A stretch of DNA of 64,000 nucleotides from positions 43,836 to 107,835 of the forward strand of contig NZ_JJMW01000022.1 in the NCBI RefSeq assembly GCF_000714435.1. Direction: 5' to 3'. The stretch comes from Exiguobacterium alkaliphilum 12/1. GTDB lineage: Bacteria; Bacillota; Bacilli; Exiguobacteriales; Exiguobacteriaceae. Shown piece by piece: positions 43,473-52,139 of the stretch (position 1 is its first letter; the number at the start of each line of letters is the position of its first letter). The translations under genes and the position numbers were made by a program. The notes under the pieces were generated by a model. The model had not been told where the DNA came from and did not search any database. It saw only the letters and a program-made list of their open reading frames with translations.

Positions 43473-44639
43473 TCACTCCGACTTCGTCGTCCAGACGCGT
43501 CGCCGCACTTGTTCGAATAAACCGAAGACGCCGGCCGCCCCGAGCAAGACGACACCCGTGACCGTGAACTTATGTTGTAACGCAATCGTGAGCCAGCCGA
43601 GCACGGCGGAGCCGACGACCGTACCGAGTGAGAAGAAGGCGTAAAAGTAACCGTACGACTTGCCTCGATTCGTCCGTGTCGTCGCTCGAATCAATAACGT
43701 ATTGATGGCCGGGAATAAGATGGCAAAACCAAGGCCGTAGAAGGCGAGCACCGCATAGAGCGCCATCACACTCGTGGCGTTCCCGATGAGCACTTGACTG
43801 ACACCAAGAATGCCGATGCCGAGCGCGGCGAGTCTCGTCGGTTCGAGACGGTCGAACAGCCGGTTCGTCGGCAAGACGAAGACGAGGACCGCCACGACAC
43901 CGAACGTACTGAGTAGCGTCCCACTCAACCGGGAGTCGTACCCGAGCGCTTCGACGTAAAGCGGCAACAGATAGGCGAGCGCCCCTTGCGAAAACATGAG
44001 CAAGAACGCACCGACGTATGCCTTGAAGACGTCCCGCTGTAGCCCTTGGGACGCCATCGTTGGTTCAGCATCCACCAGACGTTCCGTCAAACGGGACGAC
44101 CGCATGACGAACAACGTCAAGAGGGTGACGCCAATCCCATAGAGCGCTACGAACGAAAACACGACCGGGACCGACGTCCGGCTCGCCAGGATCCCGCTAA
44201 ACGCCGGACCGAGGATTGCGGCGAGTCCGACGAAACTCCCGGTGAGGGCGACCTTCTTTCCTTGTCGGTTCGCAGCAGTCAGGTTGGCCGACAAGGTGAA
44301 TGCCGCCGGCACGATGAGGCCGGCCACGAATCCGTGGATGACACGGACGACAAGCAACGTCGTCGGGTGATCGACAAGCTGGTACGCGAATAAGCTCGCA
44401 CTCGACAAGAGGAGACCGGCGAGCAAGATGCGATACGGACCGACCTTATCCGTCCATACGCCAGACAAGACATTGCCGAACGTGTTCGCTAACGAGTAGA
44501 TGGCAATCGCGACGCCGGCGATGAACGGCGTCGCCCCGACTGAGACAGCAAACGTGCTCATGACGGGGAGCTGGGCGAATAAATCAAAGAAGGCAAAAAA
44601 GACGATACTGTAGATGACAAACGCTGACGTCTTGTTCAA
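43473..44639 (-). CDS. MFS transporter (12-TM)
   Basis: 388 residues, with 12 hydrophobic segments and the motif NVLSGVWTDKVGPYRIL in the loop between helices 2 and 3, as in MFS drug/sugar exporters. I start at TTG 44639, nine bases after GAGGAG; a TTG three codons upstream abuts that site. Substrate unknown. A TAGTC-N6-GACTA palindrome upstream suggests a local repressor. Confidence 0.8.
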   Translation of the reverse strand: MNKTSAFVIYSIVFFAFFDLFAQLPVMSTFAVSVGATPFIAGVAIAIYSLANTFGNVLSGVWTDKVGPYRILLAGLLLSSASLFAYQLVDHPTTLLVVRVIHGFVAGLIVPAAFTLSANLTAANRQGKKVALTGSFVGLAAILGPAFSGILASRTSVPVVFSFVALYGIGVTLLTLFVMRSSRLTERLVDAEPTMASQGLQRDVFKAYVGAFLLMFSQGALAYLLPLYVEALGYDSRLSGTLLSTFGVVAVLVFVLPTNRLFDRLEPTRLAALGIGILGVSQVLIGNATSVMALYAVLAFYGLGFAILFPAINTLLIRATTRTNRGKSYGYFYAFFSLGTVVGSAVLGWLTIALQHKFTVTGVVLLGAAGVFGLFEQVRRRVWTTKSE

Positions 44640-44658
44640 TCGTTTCAACTCCTCGGCC

Positions 44659-44674
44659 TAGTCAAATCAGACTA
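44659..44674. promoter_or_regulatory. Palindrome upstream of the MFS gene
   Basis: TAGTC-AAATCA-GACTA, perfect five-base arms, 20 bases before the start codon and just upstream of the ribosome binding site. It resembles MarR- or TetR-type operators; the regulator is not adjacent. Confidence 0.4.
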
Positions 44675-44740
44675 AGTTTTCAGCTCCAGTCTAGCTTGCC
44701 ATCTATATTTTGTATAGACGACTGAGCACACCGACACAAA

Positions 44741-44768
44741 AATGCCCTACAAACGAATTTGTAGGGCA
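44741..44768 (-). terminator. deoD terminator
   Basis: GCCCTACAAA (44745-44754), CGAA, TTTGTAGGGC (44759-44768), followed by a T-tract on the minus strand. Confidence 0.9.
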
Positions 44769-44773
44769 CCCGA

Positions 44774-45487
44774 TTAATTTGTCACTTCGACGGCCGTGTC
44801 GAGGGCGACACGAATCATTTCGTCAAACGTCGATTGACGCTCTTCTGACGTCGTCTCTTCGCCAGTCAACAAGTGGTCTGAGATCGTGAGAATCGTCAAC
44901 GCGTTGACTTTATGTTTGGCTGCGAGCGTATAGAGGCCTGCCGCTTCCATCTCAATCGCGAGGCAACCGAAGTCGGCCCACTTTTTGAAGTGGTGGAAGT
45001 CATCTTGATAGAATTGATCGGCTGTGAAGATTTGACCGACTTTGACTGGGATTCCGGCTTTCTCCGCGTTTACATATGCACGATGTAGGAGGTCGAACGT
45101 CGCAGTCGGTGCATAATCCATGCCGTTGAAGCGGACACGGTTTTGTGCCATCTCACTTGACGCACTCATGGCGATGACGACGTCGCGGACTTTGACGTCT
45201 TCTTGAATCCCGCCAGCCGTCCCGACACGAATCAAGTTTTTCGCGCCATATGACATGATCAACTCGTTCACGTAAATCGACATCGATGGAACGCCCATCC
45301 CCGTTCCTTGTACCGAGATGCGTTTGCCTTTATACGTCCCTGTGAAGCCGTACATGCCACGGACTTCGTTGTACAATTCGACGTCCTCAAGAAACGTCTC
45401 GGCGATATATTTCGCACGAAGCGGATCTCCTGGAAGTAGTACCGTTTCTGCAATTTGTCCTTCTTTTGCTCCAATGTGTACACTCAT
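44774..45487 (-). CDS. deoD: Purine nucleoside phosphorylase (DeoD type)
   Basis: It cleaves purine (deoxy)nucleosides with phosphate to base and (deoxy)ribose-1-phosphate. 237 residues, hexameric form: [34 protein letters not shown] and [13 protein letters not shown] with the catalytic Asp in SDHL. AAAGGAGG is upstream of ATG 45487. It follows the AraC-type regulator after 15 bases with no terminator, so it is probably the third gene of the yesMN-like operon. Confidence 0.95.
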   Translation of the reverse strand: MSVHIGAKEGQIAETVLLPGDPLRAKYIAETFLEDVELYNEVRGMYGFTGTYKGKRISVQGTGMGVPSMSIYVNELIMSYGAKNLIRVGTAGGIQEDVKVRDVVIAMSASSEMAQNRVRFNGMDYAPTATFDLLHRAYVNAEKAGIPVKVGQIFTADQFYQDDFHHFKKWADFGCLAIEMEAAGLYTLAAKHKVNALTILTISDHLLTGEETTSEERQSTFDEMIRVALDTAVEVTN

Positions 45488-45502
45488 GATTCATGTCCTC
45501 CT

Positions 45503-46210
45503 TTAAAGTTGTCGTTGATAATGTTCCCGATATTCATTCGGTGTAACACCAACTTGTTTCTTGAAGACTTTCCGGAAATACTTATCGTCCGAAAAACCTA
45601 TCGCTTGGGCGACCTCGTAAATACGTTGTCTACTCGTCTCAAGGAGACGTTTGGCCTCGAGCATGCGAATCGAAAGCAAGTACTCGGATAAGTTGACGCC
45701 ATAGTGTTGCTTGAACCGCCGCGATATGTATTCACGGCTCAAAAAAAAGCGCTCACTCATCCCTTGCAGACTCAGTTCTTCCGCATAATGCCGTTCGATG
45801 AACGCCCCGATTTGGACGATCGGGTCTTCTGACGATGGACGGATGTCGACAAGCGCCCGTTCGAGCGTGTCGTTCAAGACGTCCGGGTCAATCGGTTTGA
45901 GTAAATAGTCGAAACTGCCGAGTTGAATCGCGCGCCGCATGTACGAATACTCGTCATACCCGGTCAAGACGATCAACTTTGCCGATTCGGCTTCTTGATG
46001 GAGCCACTCCATCAACTCGATTCCGTTACATCCCGGCATTTGAATGTCCGATAAGACGAGGGCGGGACGTTCTGTAGCGATCAACGCCTTCGCTTCGTTC
46101 CCGTTGCTCGCCTCAATCACGGTCGTGACACCGAGACGCTCCCATTCCCCGAGTAATTTGACAGCCTCCCGTACCGGTGACTCATCATCGACAATCAACA
46201 CTTTCGTCAT
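45503..46210 (-). CDS. AraC-type response regulator (YesN-like)
   Basis: 235 residues: receiver with Asp55 (LVLSDIQMPG) and Lys in LLKPID; AraC-type double HTH at the C-terminus ending with AIGFSDDKYFRKVFKKQVGVTPNEYREHY. It overlaps the kinase by four bases. YesMN-type pairs control sugar uptake genes; a target in the window is not evident, though the sugar ABC system at 52-57 kb is a candidate. Confidence 0.88.
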   Translation of the reverse strand: MTKVLIVDDESPVREAVKLLGEWERLGVTTVIEASNGNEAKALIATERPALVLSDIQMPGCNGIELMEWLHQEAESAKLIVLTGYDEYSYMRRAIQLGSFDYLLKPIDPDVLNDTLERALVDIRPSSEDPIVQIGAFIERHYAEELSLQGMSERFFLSREYISRRFKQHYGVNLSEYLLSIRMLEAKRLLETSRQRIYEVAQAIGFSDDKYFRKVFKKQVGVTPNEYREHYQRQL

Positions 46211-47964
46211 GACGCATCCGCCTCCTTCACCGCTGGAAAACGCATGACGATGCGAAAACCGCCTGTCTCTGGTGTAGCCAACATAAATTCAGCCTCCCGT
46301 TTATAGTTTAACATGAGACGATCGCGAATGTTCTTTAAACCGGTACCTTCCGCGCCGTAGCGCAATTCGGTCGTCTGTTCCATACGTTCTTGTAACGCTT
46401 CAAGTTGATTATTCGGGATTTTTTGTCCGCTGTTCTCACAATGGACGACGAGCTCAGGCCCAATCTGTCGGATGCGCAGTGAAAACCGGTTTGCCGTCGA
46501 GGACCCGTCACGTTCGAATCCGTGTTTGAAAAAGTTTTCGGCAAGCGGTTGTAAAATCATCTTCGGCACGACGAGCGTCTGCAGCTCCTCGGGGACGTCA
46601 ATCTCGATACAGAACTGATCAGGGAAACGGACGTGTTGAAGCCGGACGTACGACTGTAAATGGTCGACTTCACGCCTTAACGTGACCATCGATTCGTCCG
46701 GATGCATCGTATACCGCATCATCGACGACAGTTGCGTGATGAGACGATACACTGTCTTGCCATCCCCCTTCAGAGCGAGCGTGCCAATCGATTGGAGCGC
46801 GTTGAACAAAAAGTGCGGGTTCGTCTGCGCTTGAAGTGCCCGAAGCTCATTCGTCCGATTCTCGAGCGCGAGCCGATATTCTCGTTGAATCAAATCATCG
46901 ATTCGCTCAATCATCAACTTGAATTGTCGACCTAATACCCCGAACTCGTCATTTCCGAGGGAATCGAACGAGACGGTCATGTCCCCTTGCTCGATTCGTC
47001 GTATGTTCGACGTCAATGTCCGAATCGGTGTCGTCAACCGCATCGATGCATACGTCGCACCGATGAGGGCTAGAACGAGCGAGGCAATTCCGACGATGAA
47101 GATGATGAATGACGTTCGTGAAGCCGGCTCGGTGAGGAGACGGTCGGGAATGGACTTGCCGACATAAAACGCCTGATTTTCGAACTCAAACGATTTGATG
47201 ATGCGATGATGTTTGCCGTCGCGTGATACGGACATCGGGGCAAGTGTCTCTGGAATCGGCTCGGTGCCAAGATGAGCGAACACTTGATCACCTGCCCCGA
47301 CGAACCAAAGGCTCTCATCCGGGCTGTTTTGTAAAGAAGCGAGCTGACCGACGAAGACGTCTTCCGGGATATCAATTGATAAGACGGCGAGCGGTGTATC
47401 GGTCTCGATTTTATCGAGTCGAAAATGGAGTGTGACGACTTCTTGCTCCGAGAGGATCGGGCCAAAGTCATGGTACGGGACGAGCGGATGCGACGCCTCG
47501 AGCAAGACACGACTCTCTTTGTTTTCAAGCAGTTGTTGTTGAATCGGGCTCGGTTGTTTCTTCGAACGCGGTGACACCTTCATCTTATACGCTGCGAACG
47601 AGTCCATATCCTCGAGTATAAGCAGTTGGATTTGTGCGACGTCTTCCCGTGACAAGTACATCCCGAGTAGCGCCCGCCTTACTTCGAGTTCGGTCTGTTC
47701 GAGGGAGAGACCCGGACCGTACTCTAAAATATCGAGCACGTCCCGATTCGCATAGAGGCTCGTCGGGAGACGGCTCAAATCGGATATGTAGCGTTCAAAC
47801 TGCAACGTGCCACGTTCGAGCGACCATTCGGTCAACTGCAGGCCGCGTTCACGCTCACGGTCCTTCACGTACCAATAGGAAATAATCGTCGCCAAAATGA
47901 CCGGAACGAGAATCGTCAGCGCGATCATTCCCGTCAGTTTCGTTCGAATGCTGTTCACCGTCAT
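46207..47964 (-). CDS. YesM-type sensor histidine kinase
   Basis: 585 residues: N-terminal transmembrane helix, a large extracytoplasmic sensor region (about 35-270), a second helix, a HAMP domain (SMRLTTPIRTLTSNIRRIEQGDMTVSF), then the His-kinase region QTNPHFLFNALQSIGTLAL with the phosphoacceptor His, and an ATPase domain with PLAENFFKHGF and GTGLKNIRDRL. GGAGGAGGG precedes ATG 47964. A cre site overlaps the promoter. Confidence 0.9.
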   Translation of the reverse strand: MTVNSIRTKLTGMIALTILVPVILATIISYWYVKDRERERGLQLTEWSLERGTLQFERYISDLSRLPTSLYANRDVLDILEYGPGLSLEQTELEVRRALLGMYLSREDVAQIQLLILEDMDSFAAYKMKVSPRSKKQPSPIQQQLLENKESRVLLEASHPLVPYHDFGPILSEQEVVTLHFRLDKIETDTPLAVLSIDIPEDVFVGQLASLQNSPDESLWFVGAGDQVFAHLGTEPIPETLAPMSVSRDGKHHRIIKSFEFENQAFYVGKSIPDRLLTEPASRTSFIIFIVGIASLVLALIGATYASMRLTTPIRTLTSNIRRIEQGDMTVSFDSLGNDEFGVLGRQFKLMIERIDDLIQREYRLALENRTNELRALQAQTNPHFLFNALQSIGTLALKGDGKTVYRLITQLSSMMRYTMHPDESMVTLRREVDHLQSYVRLQHVRFPDQFCIEIDVPEELQTLVVPKMILQPLAENFFKHGFERDGSSTANRFSLRIRQIGPELVVHCENSGQKIPNNQLEALQERMEQTTELRYGAEGTGLKNIRDRLMLNYKREAEFMLATPETGGFRIVMRFPAVKEADAS

Positions 47965-47977
47965 CCCTCCTCCTCCG

Positions 47978-48007
47978 ATTATATCACGGCCGATGCAAAC
48001 GCTTGCA
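47978..48007 (-). promoter_or_regulatory. yesMN-deoD promoter with cre site
   Basis: TGCAAACGCTTGCA at 47994-48007 is a perfect palindrome with the CcpA core AACGCTT. TATAAT on the minus strand is at 47983-47978, so the cre covers the -35 region and CcpA should repress. It lies 30 bases upstream of the kinase start. Confidence 0.65.
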
Positions 48008-48023
48008 AAGAAGCAAAAAAAAA

Positions 48024-48056
48024 GATTCGTTCCGTAGACTTTCTACAGAACGAACC
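48024..48056 (-). terminator. Terminator of the M48-ankyrin gene
   Basis: A 14-bp stem with two mismatches (48024-48037 with 48043-48056) and an A-rich run before it, giving a T9 tract on the minus strand. Confidence 0.8.
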
Positions 48057-48062
48057 TCTACA

Positions 48063-49271
48063 TCACTCGTACGAGCGCAATAATTCCACTAAATCGAAAG
48101 GATGTCCTTCCGCAACTGCCAAATCACGTGGCGTCATGCCGTCCATGTTCTCAATCGACGCATCGGCCCCGTTCTCAAGCAATAGCTCGACCGTCGCGTA
48201 GTCGACTTCTTCGTTATAGAACAAGTTATGGAGCGGCGTGTCGCCATATCCGTCTTGCGCGTTGACATCGGCACCGCCTAAAATCTCGGCTTCAATCTCG
48301 TCATAGCTCGCATTGTCATAGGCAAGCTGTGAAAGTGGATCTTCCATCGTCATATCGGTGAATCCTTCACTAAATGGTGTCGAGGCAAGACTCGCGAACC
48401 CGTCACTCATGACGAGCCACGCGATGATGGCCCCGTTCAACACGACCGTCATGGCAATCGTCCCAATGATTGACGCTTTGACATATCCGGCCGTCTTGAA
48501 TACCGGTACATTCACTTCGCCAGCTGCCGTGGCAATGGCGGCGATTCGTTTCGGTAGCGTCGGATGTGTCGAAATGAGTTCACTGTATTTGGCGATAAAG
48601 CCGTTCTCACGGCTCGCCTCTTGTAAATAGTCGAACTCGTTCACTTCCTTAGCGAGCGTGCCACCAACTGCAAGGACGGTAAGCGCCTGCTTCGCTGCCG
48701 CTTCGTCTTGAATATAATGGGCCGCCATCCGGTCGCACGTATATTCGCAAGCCCGCGAGTAGGCCGACCCGAGGAACGGGACGATATTCCCGAGCAAGAC
48801 GAGCCATTGTTTTTGCACATGGTTACGGCGAATATGCGCTAGTTCATGCGCAATAATGAACTCGACTTCTTTCACTTGACCGTTCCGTGACAACTCAACG
48901 ATGTCTGAGTATAAAATAATCATATTCTTTTGGAAGAACCGTGTCGCGAACGCGTTCAAGATGCCCCCGGCTTGCAAGATATAGACGTCCGGTAACATCC
49001 GGATGCCCATCCCTTGTCCGACGCGTTGATATATCTCATACAGATCCTTAAATTGATGTTCCGTCACTTTGACCCCGTTCGTTCGGATATAGCCGATTTG
49101 AATCCAGTGGGCGAACATCGATAATGACACGATGAAGCCGATGATGACTAAAAAGATGCCGAGTGAGGCAATCGTTAAGACGATGGCTAAAAGAATTGTC
49201 ATAACGCTCGCCGCGACGAGCAAGCCGAAATACAAGTTTTCATGCTTATGAATAAGTTTTGTTTGATTCAC
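48063..49271 (-). CDS. M48 metalloprotease fused to ankyrin repeats
   Basis: 402 residues. Two N-terminal membrane helices (about 12-60), then an M48 (HtpX/Ste24-like) zinc protease domain with HELAH at 142-146 and the third ligand Glu in SRACEYTCDRMAA; another membrane helix near 270-295; and a C-terminal ankyrin segment (about 330-402: GADVNAQDGYGDTPLHNLF, then LLLENGADASIENMDGMTPRDLA). The Ank part is unusual for the family. I start at GTG 49271, eight bases after GAAGGGG. The substrate, probably a membrane protein, is unknown. Confidence 0.88.
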   Translation of the reverse strand: MNQTKLIHKHENLYFGLLVAASVMTILLAIVLTIASLGIFLVIIGFIVSLSMFAHWIQIGYIRTNGVKVTEHQFKDLYEIYQRVGQGMGIRMLPDVYILQAGGILNAFATRFFQKNMIILYSDIVELSRNGQVKEVEFIIAHELAHIRRNHVQKQWLVLLGNIVPFLGSAYSRACEYTCDRMAAHYIQDEAAAKQALTVLAVGGTLAKEVNEFDYLQEASRENGFIAKYSELISTHPTLPKRIAAIATAAGEVNVPVFKTAGYVKASIIGTIAMTVVLNGAIIAWLVMSDGFASLASTPFSEGFTDMTMEDPLSQLAYDNASYDEIEAEILGGADVNAQDGYGDTPLHNLFYNEEVDYATVELLLENGADASIENMDGMTPRDLAVAEGHPFDLVELLRSYE

Positions 49272-49334
49272 GTAATATTCCCCTTCATTTTCCAATTAAC
49301 AACCTAATTATAGCGACTTACTTTCAAAAAGCAA

Positions 49335-49370
49335 CAAAAAAATAGAAACTGACAAAGTGTCAGTTTCTAT
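49335..49370 (-). terminator. Terminator of the sugar dehydrogenase gene
   Basis: A 13-bp perfect stem (49342-49354 with 49358-49370), loop AAG, and an A-run before it. The stem overlaps the stop codon. Confidence 0.85.
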
Positions 49371-50464
49371 CGAATCGTCACGCGATACAATTGATCGTCG
49401 TCGGCACCCGGATTGCCGCGTCCGTCCGTATTGTTCGTGATGTAATACAGCACGTCCCCTTCGAGCCAGACGTCACGTATCCTGCCTTTATCCTCGATGA
49501 TCGAGAGCACGTCACGCGTCTCGCGATCGAGGGCGACGAGACGATTCCCGCGCAACGTTGCCATATAGACGTATTCCTCATCCGCGACGATTCCGGACGG
49601 GGCCCACGAGGTCGAACCGACTTCGAACCATGGCGTCTCGAGCCCGTCCGCGGTCTCATCCGCCTCAATCAACGGCCATCCATAATTTTTTCCTTGCTCG
49701 ATGCGATTGACTTCATCGTGACCGGATGCCCCGTGCTCACTCGCATAGAGGACATCGTCAACACTCGCCAACCCTTGCGGATTACGGTGACCTGAAGAAT
49801 AGATCCAGTCAGTCGGTTCCCCTTCACCGGACAGCGGAATTCGAAGAATCTTCCCAGCGAGCGACGTCTCATCTTGGGCGAGGTCAGGGACGAGCGCATC
49901 GCCGTTCGTCACCCAAAGCGCCTCACCGTCCAAAAGCAATCGGCCGCCGTTATGGAACTGCGCACCCGGGATGTCTTCGAGGATGACGTCCGTCTCGACG
50001 AAGCGGTCCTCTTCCCATGTCAGTTCGACGACACGATTTTGGACGTTGCCTGGTGTGCCGTACGTGTGGTAAGCGTACAGTTGGCGCGAGGTGTCGAAGT
50101 CCGAAGCGAGGGCGAGGCCGAGTAGCCCTCCTTCGCCAATCTCGAGCACCGCTTCAGTCAACTCGACGGTTTGCCGGTCCACGTTCCCTTCCTCATCGAT
50201 GACGGCGATCGTACCACCGCGTTCTGAGACGAGCCAGCCGTCTTCGATCCTTGCAATGGACCACGGCGCTTCGAGTTGGCTTGCGACAGCTTCACTCGTT
50301 CCGACCGACAAGCCTTCACCCTCGTCAGTCGTTTGTTCGTTTTCAGTCTCGTCCGTTTGTTCAGGCGCCTGTTCAATCGGTGTTTCGTCTTGCGCTCCAT
50401 CCTCTGCCGGTTCGGTTGCACATCCGGCGACGAAGATGAGGCCTAACATGAGAATCCATCGTTT
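49367..50464 (-). CDS. PQQ-type soluble sugar dehydrogenase, lipoprotein
   Basis: 365 residues. The N-terminus is a lipoprotein signal (KRWILMLGLIFVAGC, lipobox VAGC), followed by a Glu/Thr-rich linker and the six-bladed GSDH propeller: APWSIARIEDGWLVSERGGTI, EIGEGGLLGLAL, FHNGGRLLL, HRNPQGLASVD, EHGASGHDEVNRIEQGKNYGWP. The family oxidises aldoses with PQQ. I start at GTG 50464, eight bases after GGGAGG. No PQQ synthesis genes are in the window, so the cofactor may be imported or the activity lost. Confidence 0.85.
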   Translation of the reverse strand, partial: KRWILMLGLIFVAGCATEPAEDGAQDETPIEQAPEQTDETENEQTTDEGEGLSVGTSEAVASQLEAPWSIARIEDGWLVSERGGTIAVIDEEGNVDRQTVELTEAVLEIGEGGLLGLALASDFDTSRQLYAYHTYGTPGNVQNRVVELTWEEDRFVETDVILEDIPGAQFHNGGRLLLDGEALWVTNGDALVPDLAQDETSLAGKILRIPLSGEGEPTDWIYSSGHRNPQGLASVDDVLYASEHGASGHDEVNRIEQGKNYGWPLIEADETADGLETPWFEVGSTSWAPSGIVADEEYVYMATLRGNRLVALDRETRDVLSIIEDKGRIRDVWLEGDVLYYITNNTDGRGNPGADDDQLYRVTIR

Positions 50465-50503
50465 CACGATAATCGCCTCCCTTGTCTCCATCATAACGCG
50501 ATT

Positions 50504-51964
50504 TTAGTTGTCGCGTGAAGGCTCGGGTGGGTGCACCGGCAAACGAAGCGCGATGAGAAGCGCGATGAACGCGGCAAGCGCGGCCCCGGCAAAGACGGTG
50601 TTCAAGCCATCTGCAATCAACTGCTCACCTTGCAGACGGACACCCGTCTCAAGCGCCGTGCTCGCGGCCCGGTTAAAGAATGATTCGAGCGAGACGCCAC
50701 GTAGCGCCTCTTCCGTCCGAAACCCGCTCAAGACGATGAAGTTAAAGACGGCCCCGAACACGGCGACGCCAAGCGTTTGACCGACCGTGCTCAAAAATGA
50801 GTTCGCGGCGGTCGCCGTTCCACGCTCCCGATATGAGACGACCGTCTGCAAGACGACGATAAACATCGGTTGCGATAATCCGAAACCGACGCCAATTAAG
50901 GCGACGGCGAGATAGACGAACACGTCGGGACTCGCTTGCGTGAGGCTCGTCAGAAGAATCGTACCGAAAAGCAACAGGCTCATCCCCGATACGGCGCGGC
51001 GTCTCGGGGAAGCCGCACCGAGCGTCCGGCCGCCGATAATCGAGGTGACCGTCCACGACACGGAGAGCGGCATGAGCATGAACCCTGCCTCTGTCGCCGT
51101 CTTCCCGAGGACCGCCTGTGCCCAAATTGGAATATACGCCGACATCGACACGAGCACCCAGGCCGCAAAGAAGACGGCCCCGTTAATCGACGCGATCACC
51201 GGATGCTTTAACAGCGCGAACGGGAATAGCGGTGTCTTAGCACGACGTTCGGACACGTAAAAGCTGGCGAGCAACAACAGACTCGCCACCCCACTGATGA
51301 TGACCGGAGACGTCCAAACGTTCGTCTCGCTGAACGTGATGAGGGCATACAGGAATGCTGACGTCCCTCCCGCAAACAACAGGGCACCTTTGACATCAAT
51401 CCGCTCCGTCGTTTCGCTCACATTTTCTTTATAGAAGGCGACAATCATCAAGAACGAGAGGAGCGCAAACGGAACGTTCAGTAAAAAGACGTAACGCCAA
51501 GACAATGTCTCGACCAAAAAACCACCAATTACAGGACCCAACACACCGGAGACCCCCCAGACGGCACTCAAGATTCCTTGAATCTTCCCGCGCTCCTCGT
51601 ATTTATACAAGTCCCCGATAATCGTCATCGAGATCGGCAGCACCGCACCGGCGCCAAGCCCTTGTAGCGCCCTGAAAATGATCAGTTGTTCCATCGACCC
51701 GGCAAGCCCACAGAGAAGCGAGGCGACCGTGAACAACCCGATTCCGAATAAGAGTACGCGTTTACGTCCGAACAAGTCAGCCACTTTCCCGTAAATCGGG
51801 GTCGAGACCGCCGTGAACAACAAATACGAGGCGAACACCCAACTGACGAGCGCGGCGCCGTTCAACTCGCTCGCGATGACCGGTGTCGCGACGGATACGA
51901 CCGTCCCTTCAATCGCGGCTAAAAAGGTCGCAAGCAGTAAGGCGACCGTGACATTCTTTCTCAT
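50504..51964 (-). CDS. DHA2-family MFS drug exporter (14-TM)
   Basis: 486 residues with 14 hydrophobic segments. Motif A-like GKVADLFGRKRVLLFGIGLF and motif C-like GVSGVLGPVIGGFLVETLSWRYVF identify a proton-driven multidrug exporter of the EmrB/QacA type. I start at ATG 51964, nine bases after GGGGAG; an upstream in-frame ATG (51973) abuts this. No regulator is adjacent. Confidence 0.88.
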   Translation of the reverse strand: MRKNVTVALLLATFLAAIEGTVVSVATPVIASELNGAALVSWVFASYLLFTAVSTPIYGKVADLFGRKRVLLFGIGLFTVASLLCGLAGSMEQLIIFRALQGLGAGAVLPISMTIIGDLYKYEERGKIQGILSAVWGVSGVLGPVIGGFLVETLSWRYVFLLNVPFALLSFLMIVAFYKENVSETTERIDVKGALLFAGGTSAFLYALITFSETNVWTSPVIISGVASLLLLASFYVSERRAKTPLFPFALLKHPVIASINGAVFFAAWVLVSMSAYIPIWAQAVLGKTATEAGFMLMPLSVSWTVTSIIGGRTLGAASPRRRAVSGMSLLLFGTILLTSLTQASPDVFVYLAVALIGVGFGLSQPMFIVVLQTVVSYRERGTATAANSFLSTVGQTLGVAVFGAVFNFIVLSGFRTEEALRGVSLESFFNRAASTALETGVRLQGEQLIADGLNTVFAGAALAAFIALLIALRLPVHPPEPSRDN

Positions 51965-52097
51965 CCCATTCATCTCCCCAACAAAATAGTGGCGTCGGTC
52001 AGTCCCGAACGCCACCTCAACTGTCTATTATTTTGTCTGAGCGACGCTTGTTTGACAAGAGAGAATACTTAAGCAAGAGAATGATTTCAGTTTATCC

Positions 52098-52132
52098 AAA
52101 AAAAAACAGGCGCGAAGGGGTCATTTCGCGCC
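52098..52132 (-). terminator. Terminator of the sugar-binding protein gene
   Basis: GGCGCGAA (52109-52116), loop of eight, TTCGCGCC (52125-52132), with an A9 run giving the U-tract on the minus strand. Confidence 0.88.
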
Positions 52133-52139
52133 CGTGTCT

